This document shows positions 1 to 6,799 of a stretch of DNA of 36,358 nt, piece by piece. A program made the position numbers and the translations under genes. The notes under the pieces are model-generated. The model ran no database searches. It saw only the letters and a list, made by a program, of their open reading frames with translations, and had not been told where the DNA came from. The first letter of the stretch is position 1, and every line of letters starts with the position of its first letter. Origin of the DNA: Acidilobaceae archaeon (GTDB lineage: Archaea > Thermoproteota > Thermoprotei_A > Sulfolobales > Acidilobaceae); NCBI GenBank assembly GCA_026986415.1, contig JALSOR010000080.1, positions 1 through 36,358 of the forward strand, read 5' to 3'.

Positions 1-204
1 CGCGAGCGTTTCGAGGTCGACAGTATCCCCGTGCACCCCAGCCCGGTCACTATATACCCTGAGAGGGCCTTCCTGGAGCCTCCGTACCGCTACTGACACT
101 CTGAGACTTATGGCTGACGCTAGACTTCTAGTACCTTTAACGACGAAGTGCTCGCCGAACAATATCACTTTTCCTGGGGCGCTAGCCTCGACCATTTCTA
201 CCAT
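1..204 (-). CDS. mvk: Mevalonate kinase, N-terminal part (gene runs off the left edge)
   Basis: This reading frame is open to the window edge and absent from the ORF track. The 68 visible codons begin MVEMVEASAPGKVILFGEHF, which matches the GHMP-kinase N-terminus of mevalonate kinases (APGKxxLFGEH). The enzyme phosphorylates mevalonate in the mevalonate route to archaeal isoprenoid lipids. I chose the ATG at 204; a second in-frame ATG lies nine bases further in (195). The gene overlaps the end of the dihydropteroate-synthase-like gene by 23 bp, so the two are probably co-transcribed and translationally coupled. The ATP-binding glycine-rich loop and the rest of the protein lie outside the window. 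The family call is strong. Phosphomevalonate or other GHMP kinases are the alternatives, but the GEHFVV segment favours mevalonate kinase. Confidence 0.88.
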   Translation of the reverse strand, partial: MVEMVEASAPGKVILFGEHFVVKGTRSLASAISLRVSVAVRRLQEGPLRVYSDRAGVHGDTVDLETLA

Positions 205-1711
205 GGCTATTCCACCACGGGGGAACTATTACTTCAGAGTCTTGCGTGTAGGTCTTGCCCAGCCTGAGCGCTAGCTCGGCCTTGTGCAGCTCATAGCCTA
301 GATAACCCGCGTGTTCCAGGCTCACATTAGTGTTTCGCAGAACGAGCCTCATAAGCGTTAGCGCGTCCCCGGCGGCCCACGCTCCTTTCAACCTATTATT
401 CTCATAATATTTGACTCCAAGGAGCCCGTTTTCATAGTCGACCTCAACAATAAAATATCCCTTATCCATTATGGGCTTCAAACCGCCCGTGAACAGCTCG
501 TAGTCCCCCCTTCTAATCTCGACCCCAACAGGCCTGGCATACTCTTTAACCACCAGGAGCCTCGACCAGGGCTCTAGGGGCGTGGTTCCCTTAGCATAAG
601 CGGAGGAGGCCAGCCTGATAGCCTCCCTAGCCTCAGACGTCGAATGGCGCGAGTAGTAGCGCGACTCTACAACGAGGTATAGGCTAGCACCAAGCTCTAC
701 CGCTAGCGAGGCTAGAAGCGCGTGCACCCCGTGCGTGTCTGCTGCCAGCTCCTCGGTGATATTAGCCGCACTGAAGAGCAGGGGCACGCCTAGCTTTGAA
801 GCCTCACGATACCTGTCAACCGTGGAGGACATGTCTATCAGGGGGAGGCCCACTACGGGATCCGCGATCAGTCTCGTAGTGCCGGCCTCTCTGAGCAGTT
901 CTAGGGCGCTGGCCAGCTTGTTCGTGTCCTTGTCGCCGACAATGAAGACTTTATCCTTTAATTCGAAGCCCTCCTCAATAAGGCTGTTCACGATTGGGGT
1001 CGAAACGGAGAACCCGTCGCAAAACCCTGAGAGCTGCCGGGCCAGCCTGGGCGTGGGGAGCTCGCAGATAAGGGGGATCCTGCTTGTTCCTGCTTGTTCC
1101 GATAGGAGCTTGGCTTTTCTCAGGGTCTCATCCATACCGTTGAACGATGCAGAGCCTAGAACGACTATCTGGGCGCCCTCGCCTGTAATCCTAGAATAGT
1201 AGTCTTCAACGCTGTCCACGCCTATCTCTGGAGGTATCTCGACTGTGAGCAGTAAGGGCGGCCCTCTAGCGGGGACTGGGACGCCCAGTATTTCGAATGC
1301 TACTCTCTCCGTGGCCGGTTGCAGGTCTTCTCGTGCAGGCTCTTCAAAGCTCTTCTCCCTGCTCAGCTTCTCGCCGCGGAGTAGAGCTTTTAGGACTTCG
1401 ACTAGGAAGCCTGGATTATTGCTGGCCTTGAAGGTGGGTATCCCCGTTTTCTCCTCTATAATCCGGGTGCTACCCTTGCATGTGCCCGGTACTAGTAGTA
1501 TGTCGGGTCTCCTGCCTTTAGCGTTTAGAAGCGTGGGGTTCCTCTCTAGGAGTACTGCTATGGCTTCTGTTGTTAGGTGGCCTATGGCAGGTATGGGGAG
1601 CTCTATTATTATGGTGTCGACCCTTTCAAGATCGGGGGCCCGTCTGGCCTCCTCTAGGACTCGTTCTATGATTGGACGGGCGTTCCTGCTCGTTACTATG
1701 CCTACTAGCAT
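182..1711 (-). CDS. Dihydropteroate synthase-related protein
   Basis: This 509-residue protein resembles the archaeal dihydropteroate-synthase-related family (TIGR00284 type). It has an N-terminal archaeal domain of about 150 residues, followed by a TIM-barrel pterin-binding-like region containing VLGSASFNGMDETL, DKVFIVGDKDTNKL and LIADPVVGLPLIDM. It then carries a C-terminal extension ending PPWWNSHGRNGRG. Family members are thought to act in pterin metabolism (tetrahydromethanopterin-like or molybdo/tungstopterin routes), but the reaction is not settled, so I give no gene symbol. The start ATG follows GGGAGAAGAGGGA. The gene begins 16 bp after deoC and ends inside the mevalonate kinase start, so deoC, this gene and mvk look like one operon. 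The two plus-strand ORFs inside it are shadows. Confidence 0.82.
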   Translation of the reverse strand: MLVGIVTSRNARPIIERVLEEARRAPDLERVDTIIIELPIPAIGHLTTEAIAVLLERNPTLLNAKGRRPDILLVPGTCKGSTRIIEEKTGIPTFKASNNPGFLVEVLKALLRGEKLSREKSFEEPAREDLQPATERVAFEILGVPVPARGPPLLLTVEIPPEIGVDSVEDYYSRITGEGAQIVVLGSASFNGMDETLRKAKLLSEQAGTSRIPLICELPTPRLARQLSGFCDGFSVSTPIVNSLIEEGFELKDKVFIVGDKDTNKLASALELLREAGTTRLIADPVVGLPLIDMSSTVDRYREASKLGVPLLFSAANITEELAADTHGVHALLASLAVELGASLYLVVESRYYSRHSTSEAREAIRLASSAYAKGTTPLEPWSRLLVVKEYARPVGVEIRRGDYELFTGGLKPIMDKGYFIVEVDYENGLLGVKYYENNRLKGAWAAGDALTLMRLVLRNTNVSLEHAGYLGYELHKAELALRLGKTYTQDSEVIVPPWWNSHGRNGRG

Positions 1712-1727
1712 TCCCTCTTCTCCCGTC

Positions 1728-2465
1728 TCATATGGTTTCTCCTGTTAGCCTGGCATAGTCTAGTATTATCCTCTTAGCGCTGCTGGTCCCGATCCTGTCC
1801 GCCCCGGCTGATATCGCGAGGAGCGCGTCTAGCGCCGTTCTTATGCCCCCGGCCGCCTTAACCTTTAAGCCTCTCGGCTTGGCGAGCTCGGAGAGGCGTA
1901 GCACGGTGCTGGGGTCTCCTCCCTTGCTGTAGACTCCTGTGCTGGTCTTAACATAGTCTGCCCCTGCTCTCTTGGCTGTTTCGACGAGAAAGTCCAGGGT
2001 GTTATCGTCGACAAGTGGCGCTTCAACTATTATCTTAACAATTTCTATTCCAGAGTCACGCGCGTAGCCGACAATCTCGCTCAACTCGTCAACAACATAT
2101 TCTGGCTCGCCGCTAGCCGCGGCCCAGAGTGGCGCCACCACGTCTATCTCTCTAACACTATCCGAGACGAGCCTTATCTCCGAGATCTTAGCCTCCCCCG
2201 GCTGAAAGCCTGAGGGGAACCCGATAACAGTGCAGAGCTTTACATTCAAACTGTCAGCAGCGTCCCGGGCTCTAACAGCTAGCGGGGGCGGGACCATTGC
2301 GCAGTTGAAACCGAACCCGGAAGCATCCTCTATTAGCGTGTATACCTGGTCGATTCCTGCAGTTGGGGACAGGATCGTACTGTCTATTCTAGAGGCCAGA
2401 TCTCTAATACTCATGACCTTAGCGATACTTTCGAGCGCCTCGACAAGTTCGGGTCTACGGCCCAT
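1728..2465 (-). CDS. deoC: Deoxyribose-phosphate aldolase
   Basis: The 245-residue product is a class I aldolase that interconverts 2-deoxyribose-5-phosphate with glyceraldehyde-3-phosphate and acetaldehyde, in deoxynucleoside breakdown. Visible family motifs are CTVIGFPSG near residue 80, VKIIVEAPLV near 140, the Schiff-base strand YVKTSTGVYSKGG near 170 and KAAGGIRTALDALLAISAGADRIGTSS near the C-terminus. Both the Schiff-base lysine (VKTSTG) and the second catalytic lysine (KAAGG) are present. Length is normal for archaeal DeoC. The ATG is preceded by GAGGAG, about nine bases away, which supports this start. It is the first gene of the minus-strand operon with the DHPS-like protein and mevalonate kinase. 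Confidence 0.95.
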   Translation of the reverse strand: MGRRPELVEALESIAKVMSIRDLASRIDSTILSPTAGIDQVYTLIEDASGFGFNCAMVPPPLAVRARDAADSLNVKLCTVIGFPSGFQPGEAKISEIRLVSDSVREIDVVAPLWAAASGEPEYVVDELSEIVGYARDSGIEIVKIIVEAPLVDDNTLDFLVETAKRAGADYVKTSTGVYSKGGDPSTVLRLSELAKPRGLKVKAAGGIRTALDALLAISAGADRIGTSSAKRIILDYARLTGETI

Positions 2466-2507
2466 CCCTAATCTCCTCTAAGCATTATGCGTAACGATAC
2501 TAGAACA

Positions 2508-2515
2508 GATAAAGG
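2508..2515 (-). promoter_or_regulatory. TATA box of deoC operon
   Basis: On the minus strand the sequence CCTTTATC lies about 45 bp upstream of the deoC ATG. An archaeal start site 25-27 bp downstream would give a leader of about 20 nt that still contains the GAGGAG ribosome binding site. The rest of the gap up to the Alba stop (2516-2659) holds no gene that I can see. Confidence 0.5.
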
Positions 2516-2659
2516 TTTACAGGCCGACGTTCTAAGCCCTGCATGTTAAGGTGTTAGGAATCGGGTTGCCCCGGCAGTTTGGCGGGTTCTCCCGGGGGAA
2601 AATACTCGGTGCCTGCTAGCAATCTGGCTCTAGGATTGTGGAGGGCGGACCGTTACTGT

Positions 2660-2974
2660 TTAGGCTGCGGGCTCTTTGACGAGGCAGATCTCTATGCTGC
2701 TGACCCTCCTGGTCCTGGTCTGGCCGGTCTGGGGGTCGGTGGTGGTTATCTCCTGGCTGCCGATCTCGCAGCTCTCAACTTTTATGTTGACGCCCTTGGC
2801 GAACCTGTTCCTCACTATTTCGACAGCGTCGACAGCCTTGTTGATGTTGCGGCCCCTAGCTTTGACCACTACCTTGCTTGCCCCCTGGTCTACCAGGTTC
2901 ATGAGGATCGCGAGTACGTAGCTCTGGATCGACTTCCTACCGATCCTTACCTCGGGTGCTCCCTCACATGCCAT
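2660..2974 (-). CDS. albA: Chromatin protein Alba
   Basis: This 104-residue protein is Alba, the small dimeric DNA- and RNA-binding protein that coats crenarchaeal chromosomes. The diagnostic segment runs IGRKSIQSYVLAILMNLVDQGASKVVVKARGRNINKAVDAVEIVRNRF, followed by the beta-hairpin arm (TTTDPQTGQTRTRRV) that reaches into the minor groove. The residue matching Lys16 of Sulfolobus Alba, the acetylated lysine, is arginine here (GRK), while the next lysine is kept. The start ATG follows GAGGTG eleven bases upstream. Plus-strand ORFs 2579-3046 and 2676-2921 are antisense shadows. The gene has its own TATA box and appears monocistronic. Confidence 0.96.
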   Translation of the reverse strand: MACEGAPEVRIGRKSIQSYVLAILMNLVDQGASKVVVKARGRNINKAVDAVEIVRNRFAKGVNIKVESCEIGSQEITTTDPQTGQTRTRRVSSIEICLVKEPAA

Positions 2975-3040
2975 TGCTACACACCTCTCTGCGCAACTTT
3001 AGTGTTGTTGTTTCACGTTGAACTAGTGCAGGGGTATCCG

Positions 3041-3061
3041 GTATAAAAGAGTTACTTATAC
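3041..3061. promoter_or_regulatory. Back-to-back TATA boxes for albA and the SPOUT gene
   Basis: GTATAAAAG (3041-3049) read on the minus strand is CTTTTATAC, a good TATA box for albA with a leader of about 44 nt. On the plus strand TTACTTATA (3053-3061) would place a transcription start near 3085-3088, almost at the TTG start of the SPOUT gene. The two divergent core promoters are thus packed into about 20 bp. Confidence 0.55.
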
Positions 3062-3089
3062 TAGGACTTCTCCCAGGGCTAACTCTGGA

Positions 3090-3800
3090 TTGGAGAGTGC
3101 TCTAGGACTGCAAGCCTTCGCTGCAAAGGTAGAGGGTAGAGGAGCAGTGTTTAGAGGAGGGTTCCTACACGTGTTAGACCGTCCCCTGCTACTGGTCGAG
3201 TACATGGAGTCGTACCCGACACGCTGGCTTCTAGCGGAGATCGCGGAGGCGTATGAGACGGCTGTGAATGCGGGTATGGGGTTTGCAGTATCGAATGTCC
3301 CCCCAGGGGTACCGCAAGCCTACATGGAGAGGGAGGGTATCCCGTATACTGCCGAGAGCTTTGACAGGATAGGATGCCCCCAGCCTATTATCGTGCTGGA
3401 CATGAGGGCTCCCAGGAGGATGGAGCCTTGGGAGGCTGCCAGTTCTAGATGCATAGTGATCGGAGGCATAATGGGCGACCACCCGCCTAGGGGCAGGGGG
3501 CTGCTCCTGTCTATGCGGCCGGGAGTGGCGCTTCGAAACCTTGGGGGAGAGCAGATGAGCATACACTCTACAGCATGGGTTACCGCAATGCTGTACAGGG
3601 GGGCAAGCCTTGACAGTATACGTCTCGCCAGTCCAGGCATTATAGAGTGGGAGACCCCGTATGGTAGCATGACGGTGGAGCTCCCCTACGCGTATCCGGT
3701 TGATCCCGTGGAGGGCAGGCCTGTCATCCCGGAAAGGGTTAGAAGGGCGATTATAAGGGGTAGTATGTGGGACGAGGAGGTTCTACACTTCTCCTTCTAG
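3090..3800 (+). CDS. SPOUT-family methyltransferase, Sfm1-like (DUF431/COG2428)
   Basis: The 236-residue product matches the predicted SAM-dependent methyltransferase family that includes yeast Sfm1, which methylates an arginine of ribosomal protein Rps3. The telling segments are LLLVEYMESYPTRWLLAEIAEAYE near the N-terminus and GGIMGDHPPRGRG near residue 145, close to the GGILGDHPPRDR loop of the family. LRNLGGEQMSIHSTAWVTAML then forms the knotted cofactor-binding region. The ORF opens with TTG; the TATA spacing suggests a nearly leaderless message. Archaeal members could target either RNA or ribosomal protein; nothing here decides. The gene ends in a 4-bp tail-to-tail overlap with threonine deaminase. 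Minus-strand ORFs inside it are shadows. Confidence 0.82.
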   Translation: MESALGLQAFAAKVEGRGAVFRGGFLHVLDRPLLLVEYMESYPTRWLLAEIAEAYETAVNAGMGFAVSNVPPGVPQAYMEREGIPYTAESFDRIGCPQPIIVLDMRAPRRMEPWEAASSRCIVIGGIMGDHPPRGRGLLLSMRPGVALRNLGGEQMSIHSTAWVTAMLYRGASLDSIRLASPGIIEWETPYGSMTVELPYAYPVDPVEGRPVIPERVRRAIIRGSMWDEEVLHFSF

Positions 3801-5029
3801 CTGCTCTCCAGTTCAAGCCAGAAATCGTAGCCTTCACTTTTAAGGGCTGATATTATCTCCTTTATCTTCTCCTCTCCGGGTGCTTCGAATGTTATCGTTA
3901 CCTTTGCATGCCATGCTGGAAGCCTCGGATCTATGCGGTCGTGCTGGATGCCTATAATGTTGCCTCTCCTCCCAGCTATTATTGTGAGGATCCTGCTCAG
4001 CTGCCCGGGAGCGTCCGGCACGTAGCCGCTTATTCTCGCCAGTCTCCCCTCCCTGGTGAGGCCGCGCAGTATTATCTTATAGATGTGTGTAAGGTCGATG
4101 TTGCCGCCGCTTATTATTGCGATGCTCGTCCTGTTCCTGGCTTCTACTTTGCCGTGGATTAGCGCTGCGAGGCTGACCGCCCCGGCGCCTTCCGCTAGGA
4201 CCTTGCCCCTCTCTAGTAGGAGATATATGGCGTGGGCTATCTCGTCCTCCTCTACTGTTACGATGCCGGATACGGTTTCGCGTATTATTTTGAAGGTGAG
4301 GTCGCCGGGCTGTTTAACTACTAGGCCGTCCGCTATTGTCGCTTTGGGCTCTATTCTTACGGGCCTGCCTGCTTTGAGGGACTCGAGGGTTTTGGGGCAT
4401 GCGGCGGGCTCTACACCTATAATGTCAGTGTAGGGCCTGTACGTTTTCAGCACGCTGGCTATCCCGCTTATCAGGCCGCCGCCCCCTATGGGGACCACTA
4501 CCTGGTCGAAACTGTCAAGGTTCTCCATAAGCTCGAAGGCTATCGTCCCCTGGCCTGCAATGATGTCGGGATCGTTGAAGGCGTGTATCAGCGCGTATCC
4601 CCGCTCTTCCGCTATTCTCATGGCGACATTTAGGGTCTCGTCGAAAACCCTGCCGGCGAGCACTACTTCCGCGCCATACCCGCGTGTCGCCTCGATTTTC
4701 GATATGGGGGCGGTCTCGGGCATTACGATTACAGCTTTGAGCCCGAAGATTCTAGCGGCGTACGCTACACCCTGGGCATGGTTGCCTGCGCTTGCCGCGA
4801 CGACCCCGGGATACTCGTCTTTTATCTTGTACACCTTGTATAGGGCTCCTCTAACCTTGAATGCCCCCGTTTTCTGGAGGTTCTCATATTTTAGATATAC
4901 CGTTCCTCCGGCGAGCCTGGAGAATGTAGTGCTCAGCTTTAGAGGCGTTTTATGGGCATATTCGCGTATGATCTTGTAGGCTTCTTTCGCCCTGGCCGCG
5001 ATGTCCCGGATCAGGCCGTCTTCAGGCAC
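3797..5029 (-). CDS. ilvA: Threonine deaminase (dehydratase) with ACT domain
   Basis: This 410-residue PLP enzyme converts threonine to 2-oxobutyrate and ammonia, feeding isoleucine synthesis or threonine catabolism. The catalytic core (1-320) shows the PLP lysine in KTGAFKVRGAL, the substrate loop SAGNHAQGVA and the phosphate-binding GGGGLISGIA. Residues about 330-405 form an ACT domain (GYVPDAPGQLSRILTIIAGRRGNIIGIQHDR), which in this family binds an amino acid for feedback control. Single-ACT enzymes include both biosynthetic and catabolic types, so the pathway is not settled. The GTG start at 5029 follows CCGGAGGCG at good spacing. The gene lies 26 bp downstream of ridA on the same strand, its usual metabolic partner. 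Confidence 0.95.
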   Translation of the reverse strand: MPEDGLIRDIAARAKEAYKIIREYAHKTPLKLSTTFSRLAGGTVYLKYENLQKTGAFKVRGALYKVYKIKDEYPGVVAASAGNHAQGVAYAARIFGLKAVIVMPETAPISKIEATRGYGAEVVLAGRVFDETLNVAMRIAEERGYALIHAFNDPDIIAGQGTIAFELMENLDSFDQVVVPIGGGGLISGIASVLKTYRPYTDIIGVEPAACPKTLESLKAGRPVRIEPKATIADGLVVKQPGDLTFKIIRETVSGIVTVEEDEIAHAIYLLLERGKVLAEGAGAVSLAALIHGKVEARNRTSIAIISGGNIDLTHIYKIILRGLTREGRLARISGYVPDAPGQLSRILTIIAGRRGNIIGIQHDRIDPRLPAWHAKVTITFEAPGEEKIKEIISALKSEGYDFWLELESS

Positions 5030-5055
5030 CCTGTTGTCGCCTCCGGAGGGGGTTG

Positions 5056-5454
5056 CTAGCAGAGGTACGCTATTGCTTCCACTTCGAGCTCTGCTCCTAG
5101 GGGGAGCTCTGCTACTCCCACGACGACCCTGGCTGGCGGTACTGTTTTGAAGTACTCGGAGTACACCCTGTTGAACTGCGCGAACTTTCCTATGTCTTTC
5201 AGGTAGACTGTTACCTTGACAATGTCGCTCATAGACCCGCCGGCGGCCTCAACGATAGCCTTGATATTGTCTAGAACACGTTTGACTTTGTCTTCGAAGC
5301 TTCCATCTACGAGCTCTCCGGATACGGGGTCGAGGGGGATCTGGCCCGAAATGTACAGTGTGCACCCGCCAGCTAGGATAGCCTGGCTATAAGGCCCTAC
5401 GGGTCGGGGAGCGTTATCCGTGTAAACTGCCTGTTTCCTCGGGGAAGAACGCAT
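5056..5454 (-). CDS. ridA: RidA-family imine/enamine deaminase
   Basis: The product belongs to the RidA/YjgF/UK114 family, which hydrolyses the reactive 2-aminoacrylate and 2-aminocrotonate released by PLP dehydratases to the 2-oxo acids. Motifs present are NAPRPVGPYSQAI, LYISGQIPLDPVSGELV, the arginine in PPARVVVGVAELP, and the C-terminal GAELEVEAIAYL. The ORF track starts at a GTG (5487), but the ATG at 5454 has GGAGGCG seven bases upstream and gives 132 residues, close to the usual 125-130, so I use it. The gene sits directly upstream of threonine deaminase with a 26-bp gap, a functional pair: one enzyme makes the imine and the other clears it. Confidence 0.95.
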   Translation of the reverse strand: MRSSPRKQAVYTDNAPRPVGPYSQAILAGGCTLYISGQIPLDPVSGELVDGSFEDKVKRVLDNIKAIVEAAGGSMSDIVKVTVYLKDIGKFAQFNRVYSEYFKTVPPARVVVGVAELPLGAELEVEAIAYLC

Positions 5455-5509
5455 ATGGCTCGCCTCCGTGGAGACTGCTACCCCCACATATTATGTTGTG
5501 GTGTGGGGA

Positions 5510-6004
5510 TTAATCTTCGGAGCGCCTGGCGGCCCCTATCATGTACCCTATGATTCCTGTTAGGAGTACCGGTATTGCGGCATACCCGGTCTTATAGGCG
5601 GGCTCGAGGGTTTCGAGGTATCCCGATAGTGCCGTGGTTGTTGCTGTTTGTGTCGCGGTTAGAACTATTGTATAGTTTCCCGGTTTTCCCAGTTTAACAT
5701 GTGCGGTGAGTATCTTCCCTCCGCTGATGTTCCCCGTGTATATTATCTTCCCGTCTGGGTCTAGTATTGCGAGTTGCCCGGTTCCTGTGCCTGTAGAGGC
5801 GGCTATTACGAGGGTTGACCCTCTGTGCGGTGTAGATACGTGGGCGACTAGGCTTCCGGAGGGTGGTAAGAGTGCTCCTACGGGTGTGAGGGGTTTTTCT
5901 GTGGGGATGGGGTATGCTACTAGTAGTATTGCTATTAAAATTGATAATATGATAGTATATGCTATTATGTTACGCCCCATTCCCGCCGGCCTAAACCTTC
6001 CCAC
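5510..6004 (-). CDS. Small membrane-anchored exported protein of unknown function
   Basis: I do not recognise this 164-residue protein. It has an N-terminal hydrophobic segment (IIAYTIILSILIAILLVAYPI), an extracytoplasmic-looking stretch of about 100 residues rich in Gly, Thr and beta-type sequence (STGTGTGQLAILDPDGKIIYTGNI), and a second membrane segment near residues 138-156 (AAIPVLLTGIIGYMIGA) followed by a short charged tail. This two-anchor topology would hold a small beta domain outside the membrane. The track start is GTG at 6004, closely preceded by GGGGAGGCAG; the ATG nine codons later (5980, MGRNIIAYTI) is an equally good start. It lies 13 bp after the small helical gene and 22 bp before the long ridA reading frame, so it is probably in the same transcript. 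Confidence 0.65.
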   Translation of the reverse strand: MGRFRPAGMGRNIIAYTIILSILIAILLVAYPIPTEKPLTPVGALLPPSGSLVAHVSTPHRGSTLVIAASTGTGTGQLAILDPDGKIIYTGNISGGKILTAHVKLGKPGNYTIVLTATQTATTTALSGYLETLEPAYKTGYAAIPVLLTGIIGYMIGAARRSED

Positions 6005-6017
6005 CTGCCTCCCCTTC

Positions 6018-6191
6018 CTAGGAGAGCTTGGACGTGAACTCCTCCACGGCCTCCTCGTATCTCCGGCCTATCTCGCCCTTATACTCCTCATACTTACTCC
6101 TCAGCTTGGCCTTCTTTTCCTCGAGAGCCTTCCTGGCCTCCTCGTGCAGCCTAGATCGGAGACTCTCCTTGTACGATTCTGGGAGGCTCAC
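6018..6191 (-). CDS. Small charged alpha-helical protein
   Basis: This is a 57-residue protein made almost wholly of Glu, Lys, Arg, Ala and Leu (SLPESYKESLRSRLHEEARK, then EEKKAKLRSKYEEYKGEIGRRYEEAVEEF), predicted to be one long amphipathic helix or coiled coil. The track starts at the GTG at 6200; the GTG at 6191 has GGAGGGTG six bases upstream and is preferred. The composition recalls stalk or peripheral-helix subunits of membrane machines, but I cannot assign it. Reading frames on the plus strand over the same DNA would encode unlikely Ser/Leu-rich peptides. The clear ribosome binding site and the 13-bp spacing to the next gene support it as real. Confidence 0.6.
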   Translation of the reverse strand: MSLPESYKESLRSRLHEEARKALEEKKAKLRSKYEEYKGEIGRRYEEAVEEFTSKLS

Positions 6192-6257
6192 TGTTAGCAC
6201 CCTCCACTGCCTGTGATTTCACACTCTAGCTCGTCATGATTGTTGAGGGCTACCAGG

Positions 6258-6266
6258 TATTATAGG
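6258..6266 (+). promoter_or_regulatory. TATA box of the splicing endonuclease-like gene
   Basis: TATTATAGG is centred about 27 bp upstream of the GTG start at 6290. This is the distance expected for transcription to begin at or next to the start codon, so the message is probably leaderless. No ribosome binding site is visible before the GTG. Confidence 0.5.
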
Positions 6267-6289
6267 TTTACCGGGTTCTCCCTTCAAGC

Positions 6290-6799
6290 GTGGAGGGTCG
6301 GGCCGTGGTCGGGGAAGGAGTATCTCTAGCAAGGTGCGGGGAGGACGTTTGCGTGGAGGCCTGCGCCGAGGAGAAGCTGTGCCGTAACCTTAAGGGTAGA
6401 GGGTTACTGTTTGAGGATGGCAGGATAGACGTTCTAGAGGCCGCCTATCTTCTCGCGAGGTGCAAGGCAAGGCTTGACGGGGAGTGCGGCTGGGTTGAGG
6501 CGCTGAGGATTCTCGGGAGTGTTGAGAGCGTAGACCTATTCCACGTATACTATGACCTGAGGAAGAGGGGGAGGAATGTTAGGAGGGGTGTGAGGAGGAG
6601 CACCCTCCTGTTACGAGTGTCAGGCTCTAGGACCGCGGAGATACTGGTTCTTGGCGAGGGTAGGCCTGTGACTATCGAGTGGCTAGTGGAGTGGAGCCGG
6701 ACCGCCAGCGGGGATGGGAAGGATCCCGTGATAGCTGTCGTTGACGGGCACGGGAATGTCACGTACTACCATGCGAGAGCAGTCACAACATTAACTTGA
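6290..6799 (+). CDS. tRNA-splicing endonuclease, probable structural (non-catalytic) subunit
   Basis: The 169-residue product resembles EndA-type tRNA intron endonuclease subunits. The middle has the family's ARxLL...VYxDLRxRG pattern (VDLFHVYYDLRKRGRNVRRGV) and the C-terminus has the VIAVVDGHGNVTYYHAR strand pair matching the LAVVDxxGDVTYYxV end of EndA. The stretch that normally carries the catalytic histidine (HSEFLV-like) reads RTAEILVLGEGRP, without it. Crenarchaeal enzymes are heterotetramers of catalytic and structural subunits, so I infer this is the structural one; the catalytic partner is not in the window. Six cysteines in the first 75 residues are unusual. The gene starts with GTG and overlaps the pilus platform gene tail-to-tail by 17 bp. 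Confidence 0.68.
   Translation: MEGRAVVGEGVSLARCGEDVCVEACAEEKLCRNLKGRGLLFEDGRIDVLEAAYLLARCKARLDGECGWVEALRILGSVESVDLFHVYYDLRKRGRNVRRGVRRSTLLLRVSGSRTAEILVLGEGRPVTIEWLVEWSRTASGDGKDPVIAVVDGHGNVTYYHARAVTTLT

Noticed and set aside
2516-2659. Possible tRNA or guide RNA (GGGTTCTCCCGGG)
   Set aside because: It does not fold as a tRNA T-arm with the needed GGTTCRA, and no box C/D motif is present.
2579-3046. 155-aa plus-strand ORF over the Alba gene
   Set aside because: It is the antisense shadow of a strongly conserved Alba; the translation has no family resemblance and no ribosome binding site was found.
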